64,000 bases of DNA, taken from contig NZ_CP036263.1 in assembly GCF_007741515.1 (NCBI RefSeq), positions 1,054,001 through 1,118,000 on the forward strand, written 5' to 3'. The notes beneath the pieces were generated by a model that did no database searches, was not told where the DNA came from, and saw only the letters and a list, made by a program, of their open reading frames with translations. Position 1 is the first letter of the stretch. Each line of letters begins with the position of its first letter. Shown here piece by piece: positions 8,982-15,688 of the stretch. The position numbers and the translations under genes are program-made. The stretch is from Adhaeretor mobilis (GTDB lineage: Bacteria > Planctomycetota > Planctomycetia > Pirellulales > Lacipirellulaceae).

Positions 8982-10694
8982 ATGGAAGCTCCACAAGTCT
9001 CAATCAAAGTTCGTAACTTCAAATGCTTTGGCACGGAACTCCAAGGCTTCGACGAATTCAAGTCATTCAATGTCATAATTGGACGCAACAACTCAGGAAA
9101 GTCATCGCTTCTAGATTTGTTTCCGTTGTTAATCACGGGCAAATATGAATTCACAACAAATCTGTATCACGCCGGACAATCGCCGGAACTAATCGCAAGC
9201 GGCGCAGTAACTGAAGAAATTGCCCGTAGAGTCTTTCGCGATAACACTAGCGGTGGCGCAATTCCTGGCAATCACTGGCAGTTCGGTGTGCAAATTGTTG
9301 GTTCGCAAATAACCTATCGAATTAACGATACGAACAACCCTTTCGTGGATATTGGACCATCTCCAAGTGGATCGAACCCTTTTGAACGACTTCGAGATAG
9401 CGAGGGCCTTAAGAAAAACTTGGCAAATGCAATGCCTCGTCCGTTCAACGGCCTCCAGTTTTGCCGAATTGCTGCCGAACGAGACATCGTACCCGAACAG
9501 GATTCCGGAGCGAGTTTTGATGTCTTAGGAAATGGTTCAGGTGTAACAGATGCAATTCAGGGTTATATCAACAAAGCAAACCTTCCTAGCGAATTGGTCG
9601 AATCTGAATTGCTTCAACACCTCAATCAAGTTTTTGATCCCGACGCACATTTCACTGACATTGTTTGCCAACAACTAGGCACGGGTGAATGGGAGATATA
9701 CCTGCAGGAAGAATCAAAGGGAAGAATTCCGTTGTCTCAGTCGGGGAGTGGGTTAAAAACGGTAATTATTGTGCTTGTCCACATTGTCCTAGGACCACAC
9801 ATCTACAACAAAGACCTCGATCAATTTGTGTTCGGTTTTGAGGAATTGGAGAATAATCTACATCCCGCGCTTCTAAGGCGGTTTTTGAATTATCTTTTTT
9901 CCTTGTCGATGGACGACGGGCCGCTGATGTTTCTAACTACTCATTCCAATGTTGCAATTGACTTTTTTGGTAAGGACGAGAATGCACAACTCGTTCATGT
10001 GACACACGATGGAACCGTTGCGACCTGCAGAACTGCGACCACTTACATCGACAACAATGGGATACTTGACGATTTAGACGTCCGAGCTAGTGAACTGCTT
10101 CAATCAAATTGCATCATATGGGTCGAGGGTCCATCCGACCGAATTTATGTCAACCGATGGATTTCGCTTGCGTCGGACGACGAATTACGTGAAGGACTCC
10201 ACTATCAATGCGTTTTCTACGGTGGCAGGCTACTGTCGCACCTTACCGCAAGCGAACCAGATTCGACTCATGGTATCGAAATTTTGCGAGCCAACCGCAG
10301 AGCGATAATCATAATTGATAGTGATAAACGGGCTCAGCAATCACGAATAAACGATACAAAAAAGCGAATTGTGGAAGAAATCGAATCGTCTGATGGAATT
10401 GCTTGGGTGACCAAGGGCCGTGAAATCGAAAATTACATCTCGTCAATCGACATCAATGCAATTCTCAACAGAACCGATGCGCCCCAAGTCGACCAGTACG
10501 CAGCATTTTCTGATTACCTTGATGGGCTCGATGACGGCGAGGGAAAACGATTCTTAAGGCAAAAGCCATTGTTTGCGGAACGAATCGTTCCTTCCATGAC
10601 AGCGAACGATAGTTTGGATATACTCGATCTGAGGTCTCAATTAACTAGTATCTGCGACCGAATCAAACAGTGGAATGACTCAAAGGTGGCATAA
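8982..10694 (+). CDS. OLD-like AAA ATPase with TOPRIM nuclease domain (cassette 1)
   Basis: 570 residues. The N-terminal ABC/SMC-type ATPase starts IKVRNFKCFG and has Walker A GRNNSGKSS (about residues 35-43), the signature region LSQSGSGLK (about 250) and Walker B FVFGFEELENNLHP (about 285-298), with a switch His in TTHSN. From about residue 375 comes a TOPRIM-like half: IWVEGPSDRIYV (acidic Glu), later IIIIDSDKR and KGREIENY. This is the domain order of OLD-family nucleases, which serve in phage defence and toxin roles. The TAA stop lies inside the attC core that follows. Base composition is visibly more AT-rich than the flanking housekeeping genes, consistent with transfer. A defence role is inferred, not shown. 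Confidence 0.82.
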   Translation: MEAPQVSIKVRNFKCFGTELQGFDEFKSFNVIIGRNNSGKSSLLDLFPLLITGKYEFTTNLYHAGQSPELIASGAVTEEIARRVFRDNTSGGAIPGNHWQFGVQIVGSQITYRINDTNNPFVDIGPSPSGSNPFERLRDSEGLKKNLANAMPRPFNGLQFCRIAAERDIVPEQDSGASFDVLGNGSGVTDAIQGYINKANLPSELVESELLQHLNQVFDPDAHFTDIVCQQLGTGEWEIYLQEESKGRIPLSQSGSGLKTVIIVLVHIVLGPHIYNKDLDQFVFGFEELENNLHPALLRRFLNYLFSLSMDDGPLMFLTTHSNVAIDFFGKDENAQLVHVTHDGTVATCRTATTYIDNNGILDDLDVRASELLQSNCIIWVEGPSDRIYVNRWISLASDDELREGLHYQCVFYGGRLLSHLTASEPDSTHGIEILRANRRAIIIIDSDKRAQQSRINDTKKRIVEEIESSDGIAWVTKGREIENYISSIDINAILNRTDAPQVDQYAAFSDYLDGLDDGEGKRFLRQKPLFAERIVPSMTANDSLDILDLRSQLTSICDRIKQWNDSKVA

Positions 10695-10777
10695 CAATGT
10701 GATGCACCGAAGTCGCCGACGGTGCGGGAATTGAAGTTGAGATCACTCCGGCGACTCGGTGATCACGGACGTTATGT
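10689..10777 (+). other. Integron attC site 1
   Basis: GCATAAC (inverse core, holding the TAA stop of cassette 1) and GTTATGT (core) bound an 89-bp imperfect palindrome. The inner arms are CACCGAAGTCGCC (10705-10717) and GGCGACTCGGTG (10750-10761). They pair fully except for one extra A, the extrahelical base expected of attC sites folded as single strands. Confidence 0.85.
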
Positions 10778-10798
10778 TGCAACAAAGATTGACACCAC

Positions 10799-11563
10799 AT
10801 GAAAAAGAAAGACTGGCAAGCTCTCGTCGATCACATTTGTCGTGAATCGGTTGCGCCTCGACTGGAACGCATACTGGATCGACTGCACCCGCTTGAACTC
10901 AAGCACGAAATGCCGATTCAAAGCCTAATCCGGGCGATGAAGACGATCCGCTATATCGAGTCGGAGATACGAGACGATCAAGACCTCACCGAGATATTCT
11001 CAGCAAAGCATCTCAACCGCCTCTTGCATGACTTGATTCATGGGCTTCGTGTCGTTGATCGTTGGATTGTTCAAACCGGAATTGCCGACGAAATAAGGCA
11101 ATATCACTCCGAGATTGTTGACCGCATGGAGGCTGCCGACTTTCCCGAGATTGACGTGCAACTGCTTCGCGACCTCGGATACGACTCGCCTGAACAAGAG
11201 CTCGTATTGATGGTTCGCCGATCCAAGAAACTGGATGCGAAATTCTCCGCTTCAAACTCAAATGACAGATGGCATCTCGATTTCTCGCATTCAATTGAAT
11301 CGTCCATCGAAATACTCGAATCACGATGCAAGAACAAAGATGGTGAAGAGTCGATCGCACCGACGAAACAGAAACGCAAATGGCTAAAAGGCTTGGGCGC
11401 CATTTGTAAGGGCTCTGCATTTACCATTGTTGACGCAACGCTTTTGGGCGGATTCTGGAATGGAATTGTTCCACCGCATATGGCAAGCGTAGGTGCCGTG
11501 GTTTCGATTACCACTGGTCTTGGTGATATACTTAGCGGTGCTGGAGACCTGCGCGGAGAATAG
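10799..11563 (+). CDS. Hypothetical protein (cassette 2)
   Basis: 254 residues, unrecognised. Residues 1-195 are charged and mostly helical, with no catalytic motif that I can name. The last 50 residues turn abruptly Gly- and Ala-rich and hydrophobic (GSAFTIVDATLLGGFWNG, then ASVGAVVSITTGLGDILSG), which could be a membrane-inserting hairpin at the C-terminus. The start ATG lies 22 bases after the attC 1 core, and a degenerate attC follows the stop. A soluble front with a hydrophobic glycine-rich tail beside a nuclease cassette suggests, but does not prove, a membrane-acting effector. Confidence 0.7.
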   Translation: MKKKDWQALVDHICRESVAPRLERILDRLHPLELKHEMPIQSLIRAMKTIRYIESEIRDDQDLTEIFSAKHLNRLLHDLIHGLRVVDRWIVQTGIADEIRQYHSEIVDRMEAADFPEIDVQLLRDLGYDSPEQELVLMVRRSKKLDAKFSASNSNDRWHLDFSHSIESSIEILESRCKNKDGEESIAPTKQKRKWLKGLGAICKGSAFTIVDATLLGGFWNGIVPPHMASVGAVVSITTGLGDILSGAGDLRGE

Positions 11564-11570
11564 CAGCAGG

Positions 11571-11656
11571 ACAAAGCGTTGCACACGGAGCCGCGGGCCG
11601 CTCGGTTTCTGAAATCAAAGTCGTTCGCCGCGGCCCGGTGAACGCAGACGTGATCC
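11571..11656 (+). other. Integron attC site 2, degenerate cores
   Basis: The palindrome pairs GCGTTGCACACGGAGCCGCG (from 11576) with CGCGGCCCGGTGAACGC (11629-11645) apart from a few extra bases. The expected GTTRRRY core reads GTGATCC (11650-11656) and the inverse core is likewise decayed (AGGACAA). The fold is kept but the recombination triplets are damaged, so the site is probably weak or dead. Confidence 0.65.
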
Positions 11657-11666
11657 GACTTAAAGT

Positions 11667-12137
11667 ATGTCGCTTGCCATTGAAGCATTTATCGACAACG
11701 CCCGCACTTATTGCGAATTGATTGAGTCTGATCGCCATGACCTTGGCACCCTACGTCAGACGCTGCTCGCATTGATGCAAGGTGTGCCCTATCTCATCGT
11801 GAATGGGGCTGACGACAGCAACGACATTGAATTCCCACGCCGAGGCCATGATGGATGGACAGAGGACGTTTCGCGCCTTGCCGATTTTCCTCTTCAGTAC
11901 TACCGAATGGTTTTCAATCCACTTGAGTTGGAAGATGAATCGACAGTCGTTGGCGATGTATGTGATGATCTCGCTGATATTTACGGCGACCTATGGCACG
12001 GATTGCAGGCGCATGATGCGGGCGCCACAATTCATGCTGTGAACTATTGGCGGGACTCGTATCGTGACCATTGGGGACATCACGCAGTTGGTGCTGTTTC
12101 CGCGATTGATTCGTACATCCGGCAAAACGTCGGATAA
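11667..12137 (+). CDS. DUF5063-like protein (cassette 3)
   Basis: 156 residues. A helical, acidic protein that resembles DUF5063: an N-terminal FIDNARTYCELIE helix, YYRMVFNPLE, then DDLADIYGDLWHGL and a C-terminal SYRDHWGHHAVGAVSAID helix. The family has no assigned function. The ATG lies 11 bases after the attC 2 core and the TAA stop is embedded in the GGATAAC core of attC 3, so the gene fills its cassette almost completely. There is no signal peptide or membrane segment. Family match by eye only. Confidence 0.72.
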   Translation: MSLAIEAFIDNARTYCELIESDRHDLGTLRQTLLALMQGVPYLIVNGADDSNDIEFPRRGHDGWTEDVSRLADFPLQYYRMVFNPLELEDESTVVGDVCDDLADIYGDLWHGLQAHDAGATIHAVNYWRDSYRDHWGHHAVGAVSAIDSYIRQNVG

Positions 12138-12221
12138 CAAAAAAATTCACCGGAGTTGCCGACCGGGTCGAATCTGAAATCAATGTTGCTGGCGGCAACC
12201 CGGTGATTTTAATCGTTATTC
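12132..12221 (+). other. Integron attC site 3
   Basis: GGATAAC (12132-12138) and GTTATTC (12215-12221) bound a 90-bp palindrome. The arms TTCACCGGAGTTGCC and GGCAACCCGGTGA pair with one extra A on the left arm, as in attC 1. The stop codon of the preceding gene is the TAA of the inverse core. Confidence 0.85.
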
Positions 12222-12245
12222 CGCTTAACTCAGGCGTTGTGTGAC

Positions 12246-12914
12246 ATGGCCGACGCCCCAATATTGATATTGCCGGGGCTGGACGGCAGCGATCTCATGC
12301 TTGGCCAGTTTCGCCAGCTGTGCGCGAACGACGGAAATGCCACAGTCGAAACTCTTCCCGACGACGACACCATGGGATACCCCGAGCTTGCTGTCCATTT
12401 TTCTCCGGTGATTCGCGACTTATCCAAATGCCACATTATCGCTGAGTCATTTTCAGGACCGATCGGTATCTTATTGGCGGCCCGGTACCCAGAGATCGTC
12501 AATAGATTGACGCTCGTCGCCAGTTTCGCAACATCACCCGTTCCGCGAATTGCATCAATACTGCCCTGGTCGATGATCTTTCAACTCCCGATGCCATCGT
12601 CTGTGGCGAAACACTTTTTTGTAGGAAGATGCAAATCCTTGATTCCAGTTCTAAGGTCTGCTGTGCGGCAAAGCGCTCCGGCGACCCTGCGTCACCGTCT
12701 CAGGCTCGTTCAAAACGTGGATGTCACGGAAGAATTATCGGGATTGAACTGCCATTTGTCATACATACGTCCAACTAGCGACCGATTGATCCCGCAACGA
12801 TGCTTGGATCAAATATTGGACGTTTATCCTGCTACGATCGTCCACGAAATTGACGGTCCTCACTTGATTCTCGAAACGCAACCCGAAAATTCGTGGCGGC
12901 AAATCGCGGAATAA
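12246..12914 (+). CDS. Alpha/beta-hydrolase fold protein (cassette 4)
   Basis: 222 residues from the ATG at 12246; a TTG three codons upstream is an alternative. The order is typical of the fold: ILILPGLDGSD near the N-terminus (oxyanion strand-turn), nucleophile elbow AESFSGPIG (Ser near residue 70), an acidic turn in PTSDRLIP near 180, and the terminal His in GPHLILE near 207. No lid domain is obvious. Substrate unknown; esterase, lipase or thioesterase are all possible. The start is 25 bases after the attC 3 core and the TAA stop sits in the GAATAAC core of attC 4. Confidence 0.78.
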   Translation: MADAPILILPGLDGSDLMLGQFRQLCANDGNATVETLPDDDTMGYPELAVHFSPVIRDLSKCHIIAESFSGPIGILLAARYPEIVNRLTLVASFATSPVPRIASILPWSMIFQLPMPSSVAKHFFVGRCKSLIPVLRSAVRQSAPATLRHRLRLVQNVDVTEELSGLNCHLSYIRPTSDRLIPQRCLDQILDVYPATIVHEIDGPHLILETQPENSWRQIAE

Positions 12915-13078
12915 CAATGCATTGCACACGAAGCCGGTTTCGCCCTGCGTTTGGCTTTGAGCAATTACTCGATTGGAATAACTTTGACAGATTGACGATC
13001 ACTTTGTCTAATCAACATCTTTAGGACACCGTTCGTGAGTTACGTTGCTCGTCGGCTCGGTGATCTTCGCCGTTAGGG
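12909..13078 (+). other. Integron attC site 4, unusually long
   Basis: GAATAAC (12909-12915) and GTTAGGG (13072-13078) bound a 170-bp element. Outer arms GCACACGAAGCCG and CGGCTCGGTGATC pair near the base with an extra A. The interior of about 120 bases is AT-rich, as in long attC sites of chromosomal integrons. A second GAATAAC-like string occurs inside near 12977. Confidence 0.72.
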
Positions 13079-13084
13079 GGCAAC

Positions 13085-13837
13085 GTGCAAGCCTTAGAAT
13101 TCTCACAAGGCTTTATCCGCAAACGCTTTGGCATAGCTTTCGTACTTACCCCTGAATCTGCCGACGCATTGCTCGAAGACTTCCGAAGCGTCAAAGAGAC
13201 TTTGCTGCAATGGTCATCCAGCCGTGGCAAGAAGTCCGAACGGGTCATGTTCACAGTCATGGCTGAGCCAGATCAGTTCGATGAATACGAAGCGTTATTT
13301 CGACAACTCGTTGAGGAAGAACACGATCTCGCACCAATCTTCAGCAAGTTACAAGTTCAACTTGAGTTTCCTGATCGCAGAGGCAAAAGCACTGAACGGT
13401 CAGTCACTCTAAATGCCCCCTCACCAACGGCTGCAGTTGACCGGCTGCGCCCGCGATTGATAATGTTGTTGTCGGTTTGGAGCCTGCACTCCGCGGGCGG
13501 CCGGCAACTGAGCCGATTTACGTTAGGTCGCATGAGCCTCTTCCGGATAGCTCGAGTTTTCAGTCCGCTTTTTGCGGCGCTCATTCCGTGTGCCTACGCA
13601 ACGGCGTCATACGGGGCGTACGCCTGGATTGCCAAAACGTGGCCACACGATGACCCTCGGATGCTGATGCCAGGTTCAGGCTTTCTCGCTCTTTATGCCG
13701 GTGTCGCACTTGGGGTTTACCTGCTTGCATACCGCAAACGGCTTGAGATAGGCGAACGGCGAGTCATGATTGGCTTCTCGATTGCAGGCCTGGCCTTGCT
13801 ACCTGCCGTTTTTGCTTCCTTGATGTTTGATTGGTGA
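13085..13837 (+). CDS. Read-through fusion of two cassette genes across an attC
   Basis: A single open frame of 250 residues from GTG 13085. Residues 1-112 form a soluble, charged protein of unknown family. Residues 113-149 are the translation of attC 5 itself (Pro/Arg/Leu-rich, low quality). Residues 150-250 form a separate small membrane protein. The codon TCA at 13421-13423 aligns with the TAA stop/core triplet of the sister attC 6 and attC 7, so one A-to-C change would have removed the stop. If translated as one chain, a soluble domain would be tethered to a three-helix membrane domain. It may equally be two genes read separately. Confidence 0.6.
   Translation: MQALEFSQGFIRKRFGIAFVLTPESADALLEDFRSVKETLLQWSSSRGKKSERVMFTVMAEPDQFDEYEALFRQLVEEEHDLAPIFSKLQVQLEFPDRRGKSTERSVTLNAPSPTAAVDRLRPRLIMLLSVWSLHSAGGRQLSRFTLGRMSLFRIARVFSPLFAALIPCAYATASYGAYAWIAKTWPHDDPRMLMPGSGFLALYAGVALGVYLLAYRKRLEIGERRVMIGFSIAGLALLPAVFASLMFDW
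13418..13528 (+). other. Integron attC site 5, inside an open frame
   Basis: The inverse core reads CCCTCAC (13418-13424) where the sister sites have ACCTAAC or ACATAAC. The core GTTAGGT is at 13522-13528. Arms CGGCTGCAGTTGACCGG and CCGGCAACTGAGCCG pair with an extra G and an extra A on the left arm. The whole 110-bp site is translated in frame because the stop triplet has mutated. Confidence 0.8.
13532..13837 (+). CDS. Small three-helix membrane protein (cassette 6)
   Basis: 101 residues if started at the ATG three bases after the attC 5 core. It is in frame with the upstream gene. Hydrophobic helices lie at about residues 9-33, 46-67 and 79-98, with the basic loop AYRKRLEIGERRV between the last two. 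The pattern is that of a small integral membrane protein; no family is recognised. The position right after a core site, as for the other cassette genes, supports independent origin even though it now shares a frame with cassette 5. The TGA stop is six bases before attC 6. Confidence 0.6.
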   Translation: MSLFRIARVFSPLFAALIPCAYATASYGAYAWIAKTWPHDDPRMLMPGSGFLALYAGVALGVYLLAYRKRLEIGERRVMIGFSIAGLALLPAVFASLMFDW

Positions 13838-13843
13838 CGGGCG

Positions 13844-13952
13844 ACCTAACCACCGGCTGCAGATGACCGGCAGCGCCCGCGAGTAGAATGTTGTTGTCGG
13901 TTTGGAGCTTGCTTTCCGCGGGCGGCCGGCAACTGAGCCTTTTACGTTATGT
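13844..13952 (+). other. Integron attC site 6
   Basis: ACCTAAC (13844-13850) and GTTATGT (13946-13952) bound a 109-bp palindrome nearly identical to attC 5 and attC 7. These share CCGGCTGCAG in the left arm, CCGCGGGCGGCCGGCAACTG in the right arm, and the central GTTGTCGG. Intact cores are visible on both ends. Confidence 0.85.
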
Positions 13953-13978
13953 TGCAGTAACCTTCGTCGCTTATCTCC

Positions 13979-14500
13979 ATGACGGAACATCTCTCATACA
14001 CGCCGATCAACGACTTTCCGCTCAAATGGCGTTTCGCGGAAGACGACACGAAATGGACTGTTTTACAGTCGAGCGACCTAGCCTTATTCAGGCCGCTTGC
14101 CGAAGACTCCGCACGACACATTTGGTCTACGCACGTCACTATCGCCGCCGAACACTTAATGGAAATCGTGCTCAAAACCGCTCCACCTAATCGGGACCAG
14201 TTCGGGACGCAGCTCTTGGTGACTGATGACAACTGGTCCAGCGACGAAGAACACCAACGTGTCGCATCTGTCTTTCGCAAACACGTTCAGGTCGCAGATT
14301 CATCCGTTGTCTACTTCTTCTGGCACGCGTCGTGCGCCGTTGAAACAACATGGGATATCCTTCTGCGCTACTGGTCCGACTTCTGCTATCCCAGTGACGA
14401 ATCCAACGTCGCGTCTGTTCTCGAAGCCGGCAATAACCTGTACTACATAGAGGGTACGGTTTGGATAGGGCCAAGCCCGCATCACGATCAAGCAACATAA
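13979..14500 (+). CDS. DUF2947-like protein (cassette 7)
   Basis: 173 residues, soluble, Trp-rich and acidic. The features SYTPINDFPLKWRFAEDD at the N-terminus, VVYFFWHASCAVETTWDILL near residue 115 and YWSDFCYPSDE resemble DUF2947, a family I know from Vibrio superintegron-type cassettes; function unknown. The match is from memory and should be searched. The start ATG is 26 bases after the attC 6 core, and the TAA stop at 14498-14500 lies within the ACATAAC core of attC 7. Confidence 0.68.
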   Translation: MTEHLSYTPINDFPLKWRFAEDDTKWTVLQSSDLALFRPLAEDSARHIWSTHVTIAAEHLMEIVLKTAPPNRDQFGTQLLVTDDNWSSDEEHQRVASVFRKHVQVADSSVVYFFWHASCAVETTWDILLRYWSDFCYPSDESNVASVLEAGNNLYYIEGTVWIGPSPHHDQAT

Positions 14501-14601
14501 CCACCGGCTGCAGTTGACCGGCGACGCCCGCGAGTAGAATGTGTTGTCGGTTGAACGCCCGCTCCCGCGGGCGGCCGGCAACTGAGCCTTTTACGTTAGC
14601 C
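14495..14601 (+). other. Integron attC site 7
   Basis: ACATAAC (14495-14501) and GTTAGCC (14595-14601) bound a 107-bp palindrome of the same subfamily as attC 5 and 6. The arms carry the same extra bases. The stop codon of cassette 7 is the TAA in the inverse core. Confidence 0.85.
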
Positions 14602-14613
14602 GACTAGAAAATC

Positions 14614-15300
14614 ATGAAGCTCGACCTTGATGAACTGACCGTCGGTCGGATGGTTGCCTTCGTTGACAGCCATTTACGCCGTGACGGGTGCGATCACACG
14701 CACCGATTCGCTTCGCAATGGTCTCGGGAACACAATATCGACTGGGATGATTTGCTCGACGCATTCGAACAACGTGGTGCGTTTTGTGACTGCGAAGTCG
14801 TGCTCAATCTGCAGGACTCTAACTTGTCCTCTGAATCAGAGTCCAGCACTGCGGATCATGAGAACCGCTGGCTTCTCCCTCCCAATTTTGCATCCAACTT
14901 CGAAACGACAAATCGAATGCTTGTTGCACGGGCCGACATCGGAAAGAACAACTATGCTTCAGACGGTGAATGGGTCGTGCCTGCCCCGCTTGATGCAAAG
15001 CCACGAAAACGGGTTCGCAAATCGGTCCATTACTTCGTCGGCCTCGATTCAGGGCTACCGACTGAGATTGCATTCATTCAAAGCATCGAGCCGATTGCAT
15101 TAGACAAATTGACAGAAAAGATTCGCGAATCAACGATCGCAGAATTGCAGAACTGCGATGATCGGCTTGCCGGATTCATCGCGAAGAAGATCGCCAAGAT
15201 GGCTGATGGCGCCGCCGTTGGAACTGATATCATGGATCGCGTAGGCGTTGCCTCAAAACACAAAGAACTGACCATTCATCGCGTGATCCTGCGGCGATAG
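14614..15300 (+). CDS. Protein with N-terminal DUF2695-like region (cassette 8)
   Basis: 228 residues. Residues 25-70 match the DUF2695 pattern: CDHTHRFASQWSREHNID, then a helix and GAFCDCEVVLNLQ. The paired Cys and His residues suggest metal binding. The remainder (about 85-228) is an unrecognised acidic/basic domain with a KRVRKSVHYFVGLDSG segment and a helical tail. It is the last gene of the array; its attC is cut short after the left arm. It starts 12 bases after the attC 7 core. Confidence 0.7.
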   Translation: MKLDLDELTVGRMVAFVDSHLRRDGCDHTHRFASQWSREHNIDWDDLLDAFEQRGAFCDCEVVLNLQDSNLSSESESSTADHENRWLLPPNFASNFETTNRMLVARADIGKNNYASDGEWVVPAPLDAKPRKRVRKSVHYFVGLDSGLPTEIAFIQSIEPIALDKLTEKIRESTIAELQNCDDRLAGFIAKKIAKMADGAAVGTDIMDRVGVASKHKELTIHRVILRR

Positions 15301-15303
15301 GTC

Positions 15304-15341
15304 GGCGAACAATGTGTTGCACACGGAGCCGCGGGCGACGT
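15304..15341 (+). other. Truncated attC site 8 (right end of array)
   Basis: The inverse-core-like GGCGAAC is followed by the left arm, and the arm TTGCACACGGAGCCGCGG is the same as in attC 2. No right arm and no GTTRRRY core follow before tRNA-Gly at 15432. The array seems to have been cut here by deletion or rearrangement. Confidence 0.65.
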
Positions 15342-15431
15342 CGGTGTAGGATGCCCGGATCGCGACTCGCTGAGATTTTCTTGGGTAGCATTGTGATGCG
15401 AGTGCTTCGAGCTAGAATGGAGAAGCTCATC

Positions 15432-15502
15432 GCGGGTGTAGCTTAATGGTAAAGCTTCTGCTTCCCAAGCAGATGACGAGGGTTCGATTCCCTTCACCCG
15501 CT
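15432..15502 (+). tRNA. tRNA-Gly (anticodon CCC)
   Basis: 71 bases fold as a complete cloverleaf. The acceptor GCGGGTG pairs with CACCCGC. D arm is GCTT-AATGGTA-AAGC. The anticodon stem TCTGC/GCAGA closes the loop TTCCCAA, giving CCC. The T arm is GGGTTCGATTCCC. The CCA end is not encoded. It lies about 90 bases right of the truncated attC. No second copy of its 3' end is evident near the array's left side, so I see no att duplication from a tRNA-targeting island. Confidence 0.95.
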
Positions 15503-15507
15503 TATTT

Positions 15508-15554
15508 GGCTGTTGGCCGTTGGCCGTTGGCCGTTGGCTATTGGCTATTGGCCC
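15508..15554 (+). repeat. Degenerate 7-bp tandem repeat
   Basis: About six copies of TTGGCCG/TTGGCTA follow the tRNA directly. The copies differ by one or two bases. Similar 7-bp style strings occur in other spacers of this window. Too short and too close-packed for a CRISPR array; probably slippage-prone spacer DNA. Confidence 0.7.
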
Positions 15555-15688
15555 TCGGAGGCCGGCCATTCTTTGGCAGAAATACTTCTACTTTCTTGGT
15601 AACGCATGCAGGTTCTCTCCGCTTAGTTCTGTAGAAGCGGCCCTCCCGTGGCTGCTGAATCCTGAACTACTCACTAGGAGAGATCCCA

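Noticed and set aside
15432..15502. tRNA-Gly as integration site of the cassette island
   Set aside because: I find no repeat of the tRNA 3' end at the left side of the array and no site-specific integrase, so a tRNA-targeted island is not supported.
15508..15554. Possible CRISPR-like repeat cluster
   Set aside because: Units are only 7 bases with no spacers and no cas genes nearby. It is a simple tandem repeat.
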